This document shows positions 11,552-20,978 of a stretch of 64,000 nucleotides of DNA, piece by piece. The stretch covers positions 434,001-498,000 of the forward strand of contig JAPEHQ010000003.1 in the NCBI GenBank assembly GCA_027405735.1, read 5' to 3'. A program made the translations under genes and the position numbers. The notes beneath the pieces were generated by a model. That model saw nothing but the letters and a program-made list of their open reading frames with translations, was not told the origin of the DNA and made no database searches. This DNA is from Mucor racemosus (taxonomy: Eukaryota > Mucoromycota > Mucoromycetes > Mucorales > Mucoraceae). Every line of letters begins with the position of its first letter. Within the stretch, counting starts at the first letter, position 1.

Positions 11552-11759
11552 GCTGATGATATGTTTGATACTATAGTAAATGGAACCAGTCAATTTAATA
11601 TATGGAATTTGAATGCAAATACCGAGGAACCATTTGTAAGTACTTAATAAGTTAGTTGGTTCTGGTAAAGCATTGAATAAATTGCCTTGGGACAAAGAGG
11701 GAAAAAAGGTGGCAATAGGTTCCAGTGATAGCCATGTCTATGTTTATGATGTTCGAGGG
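11552..11759 (+). pseudogene. Fragment of a cytoplasmic dynein intermediate chain gene
   Basis: Two blocks translate to WD40-type sequence. The first is 11552-11635 (DMFDTIVNGTSQFNIWNLNA...). The second is 11656-11759 (GSGKALNKLPWDKEGKKVAIG... ending VYVYDVRG, before a GTAAGA donor-like site). The second block matches the last WD repeat of dynein intermediate chains (ALNxxxW...GKxxAxGxxxxxVxVYDV). Only 20 nt separate the blocks, which is too short for an intron, and the frames do not join. No other dynein exons are seen nearby. It is best read as a decayed gene relic between repeats; a retained exon of a broken gene is the alternative. Confidence 0.6.
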
Positions 11760-11763
11760 GTAA

Positions 11764-13167
11764 GACTAGAACTTAATGTAAATCACCTATTACACAGTAA
11801 TTATAACTTAAGGCTATATTATCATGATATAAACTATCACACAATATTAACATGTATAAAGATTTACAGTAATAAGCTTGAATCAAGTTGGTACAGCATC
11901 ATAAATTCTTGAAAAAGTTCTGAAGTATTATAAATCTCTTATTTTTAAGACTCGCAAGGCTTATAAGCGGAATATTAATTTCGAAAATTATTTTTGTCCA
12001 GATCATCAATTTTGACATTTTTTAATTTTTTTTTCTGTTTTTGCAAATCTAGAGTTAATTACACTACTAATTATAAAAACAAAAAATATACACATGTACC
12101 AAATTTAGTGCTCTATTTGCTCAATAAAAAATAACACATTTTTTTATTGCAAAATATTACATGAAAATCCTTTAACCAAAAATCCGTTTTTGGGGCAAAA
12201 GTACAAAGTTTCATTACTTAATATTTAATATTAAGCCTTTATAAAATGTGTGTTAGTTATGCCTACAATTTTCTCTCACAATGTAGTATATTTAAACGTT
12301 GATTTTGGTATCAAAATTTGATTTTTCTGTTTTTTGATCAAAACCATGAGTGTTGGTAAGGATAAAATGAGCCTCGAAAATGTCCGCTACAAAAACTAAA
12401 TTTTCAGACCGTACGTGGTTAGATATAAAAAAAGTTAAAAAAGAGAAATGCTTTTTTATTTAAAACTTAGATATACCATAGCATAAGAGGCGTAACCTTT
12501 CAACCTTGCTATGCTCAATTACGGCGTCGCTCTACGGGCTCGTTTTTGCAACTTCTTAATGAATGTATGATATGACAGACGATTTTTCTAGTAAAGAATT
12601 TTATGTTTTTATTATAGTAACAGATATTGCTTATTTTGCTTAGTTTATAGTTCAGGCGCTGTAATGCCGCTTTTACAATGGCTGAAATGTGTAATTTAGC
12701 AGAGTTTTAACTGCGCTAAATAATAATGTAAAGCCTTGAAAATCATTGTAAACGCGTGTTGTTTCTCTCTTTTTGTTTTCATATCCTAAGGATATATTCA
12801 CCGTTTGATAAGGCATATTAGACTATCAAGCTGGTATTCTTTTCTTTTATCTGAATACGTATGCTAACATAAGGTACGAATGTTGTTAATATAGGTTGCA
12901 GTCGTTATATTAGAGACTGATATTTTCATTTAACCGCGTTCTAAGCTCAAATATCATTATTTACTACTGTACTGTTGGACATATTTCTTGATTACCAGAT
13001 CAAATCGAAGGCAAAAATATTTATATCTATTCAATGAAAAGCTAGAACTGGCTACAAATCCACGAAATGTTCCAGAAAAGTGATAAAATTTCAAATGATA
13101 TAGAAACAAAAAAAAGAATAATCTAATGTTTTGTCTAATAACCATAGTGTTGATCGTAGCTACTGTA
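11764..13167. other. Gene-free AT-rich stretch
   Basis: I find no supported coding frame, RNA or repeat here. A locally GC-richer patch lies at about 12490-12545 (GGCGTAACC...GGCGTCGC) in otherwise AT-rich sequence. The open frame at 12957-13178 (minus) has no recognisable features and runs into the adjacent transposon. Confidence 0.5.
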
Positions 13168-13169
13168 TA

Positions 13170-14070
13170 ACGTGCCACCAGCTTTAAATCTGTGTAAACT
13201 TTAATTTTGTTTCAATTTTTATTTATTTTGGAACTCCGCTATTTCAATATATATATTTTTTTTGGAGGCATCTCATGGCAGATAATGTAGCTCATTTGTT
13301 ATTTGGGAGATTGAGAAGTATAATAAGTTTAAACAAACATTTTATTTTTATAACAAATCTTTAGGAATTCTAAGTTTTCTATGAGATAAATATTTTTTTT
13401 GACAAATTTCTTAACTTCTTGGACAACTTCTCTACATTTGCTATAAGCTTCGATGTAGTCCATCGACCTTCTGAAATAATGTCTGATTTGAGTCAGGTTA
13501 CCAGAGGTATCCAGAAAAGAATGGATGTTTTTCTCCAGAGACTTGAATGTATAGTCACATCGCAAACGAGCTTCCCTCTTGGCAGCACCACAGTACATTT
13601 TGATCCAATTGCATTCGCAATGGTACTTTGGGTATCAGTAAAATGATTTTATAATAAAAATAACTATTAAAGTCATAACAATTGTTCACAAAGGTTTAAA
13701 TAATGATTGTTATGGCTCTGATTTATTATATCTTTATTTTTCGGAAAGTTGATAGCGAAAATGCTGATTTCACGCATTGCTTACGTAAGCTGGGTTTAAG
13801 GTAAGGAGGTTATGTGTCACAGAGTATCCTTGTTTCAAAAGTTACCCTCACCTAAGAGCACACAGCTTAAATTTTGAAATACCGTCTATTTTCAAGGGCT
13901 ATCAACAGAATGATTTTATAGTAAAATTAAGTATTCGAGCCATAACAATTGTTTACAAAGGTTTAAATAATGATTGTTATGGATTTTTTTTATTGTATCG
14001 TTAGTTTTGGGTGAGTTGATAGCTCTTAAAAAAAGTTAAAATTTGTGCAGGTTTAAAGCTGGTGGCACGT
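13170..14070 (-). mobile_element. 901-bp TA-flanked non-autonomous DNA transposon, copy 1
   Basis: Terminal inverted repeats begin ACGTGCCACCAGCTTTAAA and are flanked by TA on both sides (13168-13169, 14071-14072), the signature of the Tc1/mariner superfamily. It carries only a C-terminal transposase remnant (13329-13598, minus) and two related internal palindromic segments. Copy 2 at 62337-63237 has the same length and the opposite orientation; the stretches I compared showed no difference. That implies recent movement, with transposase supplied in trans. Confidence 0.9.
13329..13598 (-). pseudogene. C-terminal remnant of a DDE transposase
   Basis: The frame gives 89 codons from an internal Met. 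The open frame continues a few codons upstream as HCECNWIK. The pattern NWIxxYxGAAKRxARxxCDYTFKSL... followed by IRHYFRRSMDYIEAY resembles the end of fungal DDE transposases, where NxIE supplies the last catalytic acid. Here that Glu reads as Lys and the following Trp as Cys. The fragment also lacks the first two acidic residues, so it cannot be catalytic. The family assignment is from memory of the pattern. Confidence 0.6.
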
Positions 14071-14072
14071 TA

Positions 14073-14422
14073 CTTGAAAACAAATCTTTTTACAGCTGAC
14101 AATCGTAAACCAAAATAGTAAGTTTAAAGAAGGTTAATTTGTTTAAATTTTATATGTGATAAAGTAACATCTATAATCTTAGATTTGGCTTGCATATAAA
14201 TTTAAGCAGTAAGTGTTATTTAATTTTATGCTCAAACAAAAACCATTGCTGCTGTAAACATTGTAGCTATGTACATATTTACAAATGATGATAATCGTAA
14301 ATATATTGGTTCTTGCATGTATTACTCTACATCAACAACGTATTGATTTGCATTGTCTATAATTTATATTAATAAAAACAAATGCAATTTAAAAACCCAT
14401 TCCAGTAAAAAATGTAATGGAA
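14073..14422. other. Gene-free stretch between two transposons
   Basis: AT-rich sequence with no supported gene, RNA or repeat separates the 901-bp element from the hairpin MITE. Confidence 0.4.
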
Positions 14423-14569
14423 CACTATGAAGAAAAAATCTCTTAATTCTCTTAATTGTGCCACATTAAGGAAAATAAGAAAATTTTCATTGCTTATTTT
14501 TTTTAAATTTTGTCTTATTTTCCTTAATGTGGCATAATTAAGAGAATTAAGGGATTTTTTCTTCATAGT
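14423..14569. mobile_element. Hairpin MITE, 147 bp
   Basis: Long inverted repeats start CACTATGAAGAAAAAATC and extend about 57 bp inward, through TTAATTCTCTTAATT, TGCCACATTAAGG and AAAATAAG. Only two or three mismatches separate the arms, and the central loop is about 30 nt. The two arms nearly fill the element. The end sequence resembles Tc1/mariner-type MITEs. I do not see a clear target-site duplication beyond A/T bases. An open frame across it is a by-product of the palindrome. Confidence 0.75.
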
Positions 14570-14576
14570 GAAATTT

Positions 14577-14935
14577 TGAGAACGGCACGATGCTCATGTA
14601 CAAACCAATTTGTGCCCATACGGTCAGCTCATTATGCTCGTGGTCAGATTTTATTATTATGCACAAGTAGGGTAATGATATGCTTATGGGCAATTCTACT
14701 ATTATGTACACATGGGATTAATGTTATGCACACGGAAAGAATCTATAATTATGCACATACAGGCTTAGCGTTGTGCTCGTGTGCAGTTTCTTTTCTTGTG
14801 CCCATGTGCATATTGTTATCTTTTTAACCATATTCAGTGGGCACAACAGCTCAGGCTATAGTGTGCAGCCTACCTGGGCACAGCGAAATCATCTTGTGCA
14901 GCACAGGTCGGCCGTAGTGTTATCACACAATCCTA
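14577..14935 (+). repeat. Degenerate minisatellite, unit about 22-24 bp
   Basis: Repeated phrases of the form TTATGCACATGTGGG plus A/T bases recur about every 22-24 bp (for example near 14674, 14701, 14725 and 14752), with decay at both ends. The unit head resembles that of the array at 11.05-11.55 kb. Open frames in this interval are artefacts of the periodicity. Confidence 0.55.
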
Positions 14936-15345
14936 ATAACTATATAAACCCATACTTAATTCATTCTTGATCTATCAGAATTACAACATTCGATATATAG
15001 AAGATCTCCGACAAATCTAGCAGATCTTATCTATCCAGTAACTGGTTCCTGTCACCCAGGAACTAGTAATGAAACATAACTTATAGCAATATTACCACTG
15101 AAACATAACATGTTATATCCATACGCATTAATAATAATATCTATTGTCACATCTAATGAATCCCTGTCCATTAGATCTTATCACACAATTTCAATAACTA
15201 TATAAACCCATATTTAATTCATTCTAATAAACGGTACTTTTTACATTGATTTTAATTTACAAAGCCTCGATAAATCAATTCTCATAAACAGTACTTTTTA
15301 CGTTAATTTTAATTTACAACGTCTCAATAAATTAGCAAGCTAACA
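14918..15345. repeat. Two-tier direct repeats, possible solo-LTR remnants
   Basis: The phrase TATCACACAAT...TAACTATATAAACCCATA...TTAATTCATTCT occurs at about 14921-14970 and again at about 15179-15228. A second unit (AAACGGTACTTTTTAC...TTTAATTTACAA) is tandemly duplicated at about 15231-15340. A TATA-like box followed by AATAAA-like sequence resembles an LTR U3/R region. No internal retroelement domains lie nearby. The LTR origin is a guess. Confidence 0.4.
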
Positions 15346-15554
15346 CTCATTTGAATAATGATGCAGAACTGGCCAGCTTAAAATTGAGAAATCGCATTTG
15401 AAATAAAAATAACTGGAGAAAATAATACTAAGGTATTGTAATGGTGGTTATCAAGTAAACTCTACTTTATTTTTCATTCTCTACCGGGGTATTTAGGTTT
15501 TAGATTGCTGTGAAAACTTTTTTATTTTTTTTATGAATTTTGTGAGAGCTCTTT

Positions 15555-16250
15555 TTGTGGTATAGAGATCCATGAAGGGACGAATGTTATGAATAACTAA
15601 AGCCATTGGATAGTACTCATTAGCGTCTATCCAACGAATTTTACCTCGTCAAAAAATATTGATTTTTCGTTGAGAAAATTGAGGAAAGCGCAAAAACTAG
15701 TTGATACCCTGTTGCTCCTTAATATGCCTTCTGAAACCATAAAGCATTTTGCTCTCTACGAATACTGACCCAAGTAAGCTTAAAGTTTAGTTATAGTTAA
15801 TTATAGGTTAATATCAAAAATGATCCAGATAATGCTTGGAATCAATAAATAATATGTTGTATTCATTCAAACGGACTAAAAGTTTCAAAATATACGCTAC
15901 AGCTGTAACAGTATCTAGAATTAGAATTTTATTATACCATTAATTTGCTGATTAAATCGTAGAGATCAAACGTCCTGATTTTCAAGTGGGATGAGTGGCT
16001 TTACAGACCATTTTAAATTAAAAATAGCATTAAATCAGCCTAAACCAGCATATATAGCAATGACAACTACTGAAATTAATAATAGACGTATTTTTTAGGT
16101 CTAATCAAAGTTGCAGTGCAATGTATTCTGCATATATTTTTTCGGATGTTCAATATTGATATAAACAACTATAGGCAAATAAATATTAGAAAAAATACCA
16201 GAAAGCCGCAAACCTTTGTTTCTTGTATGAGTTGCTTCATTAGATGGTAA
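15555..16250 (+). repeat. Family A fragment, copy A6
   Basis: The segment shares GAATACTGACCCAAGTAAG, AAAGTTTCAAAATATACGCT, GTAACAGTATCTAGAA, GGCAATGACAAC-like and TTCAATATTGATATAAA phrases with 63.25-64.0 kb and with 47.54-47.95 kb. It is a diverged copy of the right part of family A. Boundaries are approximate. Confidence 0.6.
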
Positions 16251-17234
16251 GCGGTTAGTTATAAAAATAAATAGTAGACAGCGTCATCTACTACTGGATA
16301 TTTTCTAAATTCTCAAAATTGTAAATTTTCGAAGGATTTATTTATAAAACAATATTTGAATCGATTCAGAATTAGATGGTCTACAAAAAAACATTTAATT
16401 GACAAGTGCTGTTATCTGTATAATTTGCTGTTAAATTTCAAAAATATTCTTAATTGAGTAGCTTAAAATCATTGTTGATAAAATGAATGCAAAAATGCAT
16501 CCTTTTGTCGGTAACTGTACTTTATTTAGCCGTATGTTTGCGTATCTACATGATATAAAGCTTATCAATTGATCATACTGAAGGATTTTTCGCATTTTTT
16601 CATATTTTGACATATTTTACACAATGAACCCAAAGAATTTTCTCTCAGTATTTAGTGAACAGTTTAGTACAAAATTTTTGAGCTATAATATGTTGAAAAT
16701 TATTTGTAAATCATGTAGGTATGATATATACATTTTTTTATTTGCACATCCGTATACATGTATTTCTTGCTAGTTCTTATCATACTATTACATTTTCAAA
16801 CCCTCAATTCCAGGTATGCGTATAGTGCCATTCACGCATTTAAAGGATTTTCTGATACTTCAAAAGTAGCTTATTGAACAAATGAAAGATTCAAAACAAG
16901 TTTTTATATTGAATTTTATATGCATGTATTTATTTTAGGGAAAAATCAGTAACTCGAATAACTACAAAATGCCGCCTGTTTATGATTGTATATTAAGCGT
17001 TGAATTATAAAAATTACTAGCCAATATTCGACTCAAAATAGAAATATGGAGGTATAATATATAGGTCGATACTTAATATCCAAAGCTATGTCATTTGTTG
17101 TCTTGCTTTAAAGTGCATGAAGGAATTCTTGAAAAAGTATAATGTATGGTTATTTTATAAATTATAGGATTTTTTCCTCTAGGAAGGAACTTCTTTGATT
17201 CAACAAACATAAAACGTTGTCAGTTTGGAATATA
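16251..17234. other. Gene-free AT-rich stretch
   Basis: No supported coding frame, RNA gene or repeat was found. Short open frames are consistent with chance. Confidence 0.45.
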
Positions 17235-17236
17235 TA

Positions 17237-17735
17237 CAGTCGTGATTCGATTTAGTGGACTCATAAATAACGGATTTTCGATTTAATGGACAGTTTGAAA
17301 TCTCCCGTTTTTTTTTTAATAATTTTACTGCCTAAATCCACTGAATCGATTCAGTGGATAGTGGACAATTTCGTTTCTACCAGTCCACTATATTAGTAAT
17401 ATATAAATATTATTGGATAAAACTGTATTTAGCCGGCAATAGCTTGATCTGGTAGCCATGAAATTAGAAGAAATATGGAGAGTAACCAAATCACGTGCCT
17501 AATTTACCTCAGTTTTTTATTAAATTTCTTGTTATCCACTGTTCAATTCAGTTGCTTGCATATGAAAAGCCTTTATTATTAAAAATATTATTTAATACTA
17601 TAAACTAGTAACGCCTTTTTATTCTCATTTTTTGATCCAATATTACGGAAAATGATTTATTCGATTTAGTGGAAAATTCGATTTAGTGGACACTTTTCTC
17701 CCTCCCAACAATTCCACTAAATCGAATCACGACTG
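17237..17735. mobile_element. Pogo-like MITE, 499 bp
   Basis: Terminal inverted repeats begin CAGTCGTGATTCGATTTAG and are flanked by TA on both sides (17235-17236, 17736-17737). CAGT ends with a TA target are typical of Tc1/mariner elements, and CAGTCG...TTCGATTTAG is pogo-like. The box TTCGATTTAGTGGA, or one close to it, recurs several times near both ends in both orientations. No transposase is encoded. It lies 84 bp past the stop codon of the DMA1-like gene. Confidence 0.82.
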
Positions 17736-17818
17736 TACATGCTTACTAATAATAAAAATGAAAAAACAGTATATTTCTAATGTAAGGGATATATATATAT
17801 ATATATATAAATAATATT

Positions 17819-18040
17819 TTATGTAGATGCAGTAGAGTAATCTTCTATTTCTCTCATAGTAGCACCTCCTGCGTGTTGTTGTTGTTGTCGTTGTTGTTCA
17901 GTGTCTCCTGCATCAAATCTTCGAGGGGGAGAACCTACCAAAGTTGCTGCTAATCCACCATCTGACGATAATATTTGACGTTGAAAAAATAAAGATGGTC
18001 GTATTAACGGTGATGATGAAGAATGTACAGAATTCTTGAA

Positions 18041-18082
<42 letters not shown>

Positions 18083-19331
18083 TATTATTGTAATAAATTT
18101 AATAATGGCTATATAATACCTCTTGAACATCTTCATCTAGTATAGTCTTTTCACGATCATGATGATGTGTAATTTCTTCTAGATCATCTTCTTCTTCTTC
18201 AGATGTAGTAGTTGTAGTTGTTGTAGTCGGTAAATTAGATAAACCAAGCATTTGTAAAACTTCATTTTCTTCTACAGCTACGCTTGCTTCTAAATTTGAA
18301 TATGTTCTACATAATGGACATGAAAAACCAGGATAATTTTGAGTTAGTAATGGACGTAAACATCTGTAATGATAAATGTGTGAGCATGGTGCAATGAACA
18401 ATGCTTGAAATGGAGCAATACAATATAAACAAATACAACATTCTTGAATTTCTTCTACAGATGCTGATGTTGTATTAGTTGTATTAATTTGATTTTTTAA
18501 TTGTTGAAATGCGGCTAGATTGTAGGTATTTGAAGATGATTCTTGCCACTCCCGGCGGTTCACTTCCAAACGCATCCTAACAGCCCGGTACATTGGTTCC
18601 AGGCCACCTTTATAATCTACACCTAATTGAATTAAATCGCCATCTACAACTTGATGAGGTGAAGTACTTTCTGTATTTGCTGCTGCAAGCCTTATATGAT
18701 TTACAAATGTACCACTTGAAGAACCTGAATCTTTAATATAAATCTTTTTATATATATATGTATATTAATAAATGTCATGTTGCATAATAGTTTAAATTAC
18801 TATATAAATCCTTACTTTGCCATCTTGATCAGATAACCATATCTCTGCATGATATCTGCTAACTACTTTACTTTTAAATGATAATCGGTCCGAAACAATA
18901 GTTCGGTCAGAATAACGGCCTAATTTGAGAACGGAACCTCCACTTTCAAGTTCACGATCTACCACATCAAATACGAAGCAACGATTGGTCATACCAACAT
19001 TCGGCACAAGTTTAATATGAACTTTTTTATGTTCAATGTTAGTAGGAGGAGGAGTAGGAACAAGAGCAGAAACAGGAATTGGATTTTGTAGTGATATTGG
19101 AGGGGTTGTTGATAATGTTGATGTTGTTGTTGTAGATCTTCTTAGACTATGGAATCTTCTTCCAAGTTCAGACGTTGCATGATTGGATGAAGATGATGCT
19201 GATGAAGAAGGCAAATGTAAACTTCGAAGTCTTCTAGCTGTACGAGGTAAAGACGTTGTGGTGGTTGTCGCTGCTGTTGTAGTCGTTGATGATTCTGTAT
19301 TTTCCATATTCAGAATACCATAAAGTAGCAT
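17819..19331 (-). CDS. FHA-RING E3 ubiquitin ligase, DMA1/DMA2 (CHFR-like)
   Basis: Three exons (19331-18816, 18743-18120, 18034-17819) give 451 residues, or 443 if the second Met at 19307 is used. The first ATG is upstream and in frame, so I kept it. A Ser/Thr-rich N-terminus precedes an FHA domain (about 105-215: GRYSDR, SRYHAEIW, SGSSSGTFVN). A RING finger follows at about 273-318 (CCICL, CSHIYHYRC, CPLC). The tail is Thr/Glu-rich. Dma-type ligases read phosphothreonine through FHA and act in mitotic exit, spindle position and septin control. Intron 2 contains a T-run of about 38 bp. The FHA-then-RING order matches fungal Dma proteins rather than full-length CHFR. Confidence 0.88.
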
Positions 19332-19547
19332 CTACTTTAGATGAAAAAGTAAACTAAAAAGAAGAAAGAAAGAAAGAAAGAAAAACGAATAGAAGGGATT
19401 TTTATACATGTATAATGTATATTGATCCCTTTCTTGTGTATGCGTGTGTTTTCTCCTTTTTTATTTTATAATATTATTTTATATGAATTATCACTAGTCA
19501 AAAGTCTAATAAAAACTTGCTGAAAATAATATTGAGGTTTTTTTTAA

Positions 19548-20658
19548 TTAAAATCCGTATTTTTTGGCTGCTTCTCGTCTAGTCTTTTTGTTTGCTGCAA
19601 ACATTTCATCCATTTTTTCTTGATTGTTCACTGCTTGTGCAGCTAATGCCATGATGTTGTTCTTTTTCATTTGCAATTTACTAGCTTGCATCTATTTTTT
19701 TTTTTTTTTTTTTTTTGAAATTATTAGCAACATTATCAAATGTGCTTTGATTTGAAAACTTACTGTAACACCATTATTAAATTTAGGTGCAGCTGTTAAT
19801 GCTTGCGCTTGTCTCCATTCTTCGGATGGTAACATATCATTTTGATTTACATCTCTAATTTGAATATTGCCTTCTCCTCGAACTCTTTTACCGACCAATC
19901 GTTCCAACTAGTTAATCCCTCGTGCATTAATAAAGTATATAATTTTTAAGGTAGAAAATAACACTTACATTTGGATCATTTTGTAAACTTTCAACATTTG
20001 TAGCTTGTTCGTATTGATAATATATAGATGGATCAGATGAATACATGGCATTGGGATCATACGCATACATATCAACTGCTGCTAATTCAGGTTCCTGTTG
20101 TTCCACTGGTGGTCTTTCTACAGAATACATTGGTCCAGGTGTAGCTAAAACTGGCTTTGCTTGTGGTTTAATTTTGGATTCTTTTTCTTTTAAATCTTTA
20201 CCGATATGAAAGAAAGATCCTGTGAATTCCTTGGTTGTAACTGCTTCTTCTTGCTCTTCAACATCTTCTTCATCTACATCAGACTGTTGATTTTCTTCTT
20301 CTTCGGTTGGCTTTGATGCTAGAGCGCTTGTTTTTTCTTTGCCCTTCATCTTCTTGGATAACGCATGAGGAATGAATGCTTTGTCTGTAGTTGTTTTTGA
20401 TACGGGAACTGATTTATAATTCTTGGGAGCAGGCAGTAAATCTGCAAGCCCTAATCCCACTGTAGTCTTGGGTCGCTTTCGTTCTCTATCTAAATCATCT
20501 TCTTCGTCATCCTCTAATTTTGGAAGAGCAATAGAAACAGTTTTCTTTGGTGGCGGTAATAACGATGCTAATGGTCTTTTTGTTTGCTGTTGAGGCATTG
20601 ATTCATGATCTGAATCATCGGACTCGGAGCTACTACCATAATTTGGTACTAAAGACAT
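19548..20658 (-). CDS. PRCC-like protein (proline-rich nuclear/mitotic checkpoint-associated family)
   Basis: Exons 20658-19969, 19907-19764 and 19691-19548 join in frame to give 325 residues. The acidic, Pro-rich N-terminus (MSLVPNYGSSSESDDSD, LPPPKK) and the conserved C-terminus ending ANKKTRREAAKKYGF match PRCC-family proteins, whose last residues are RxxxxxKYGF. In animals PRCC is a nuclear protein associated with splicing factors and with MAD2B; the fungal role is little known. Acidic runs lie at about 150-175. It is divergent from WDR75 across 320 bp. The family is well supported by both ends; the middle is disordered and weakly conserved. Confidence 0.82.
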
Positions 20659-20978
20659 TGATAAAAAATAAAAATAAAAAGGTTAATTGGTGCTTCGAAG
20701 CCTTGATTGCAAGTATATTGACCTTCTTTGCGCTTGCCGGAGTTGCTCCAATGCATTTTCTTCATTCTATTCATTTGGATACAGGGAAAGAGACTTCTTC
20801 TTCGTGACGATTTTCAGTCACAATCCTTGAAGAAAAAAAAAAGAAAAAGGTTTTCATATCGAAATGTTCAAGATTGGAAAGCAAGATAGACCTTGTTCTC
20901 GAGTTATATCATACAAATAGTTGCTTATTTCTTGAAAGAATCATAAATCTCGACCCAATTTTGTATATTCAAGACGCA
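20659..20978. promoter_or_regulatory. Divergent promoter interval of PRCC-like and WDR75 genes
   Basis: About 320 bp separate the two opposite start codons, so the promoters must share this interval. No ATG-initiated coding frame of note lies in it. The upstream extension of the WDR75 frame has no ATG, which fixes the start at 20979. CT-rich patches lie near 20780-20800. Confidence 0.45.
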
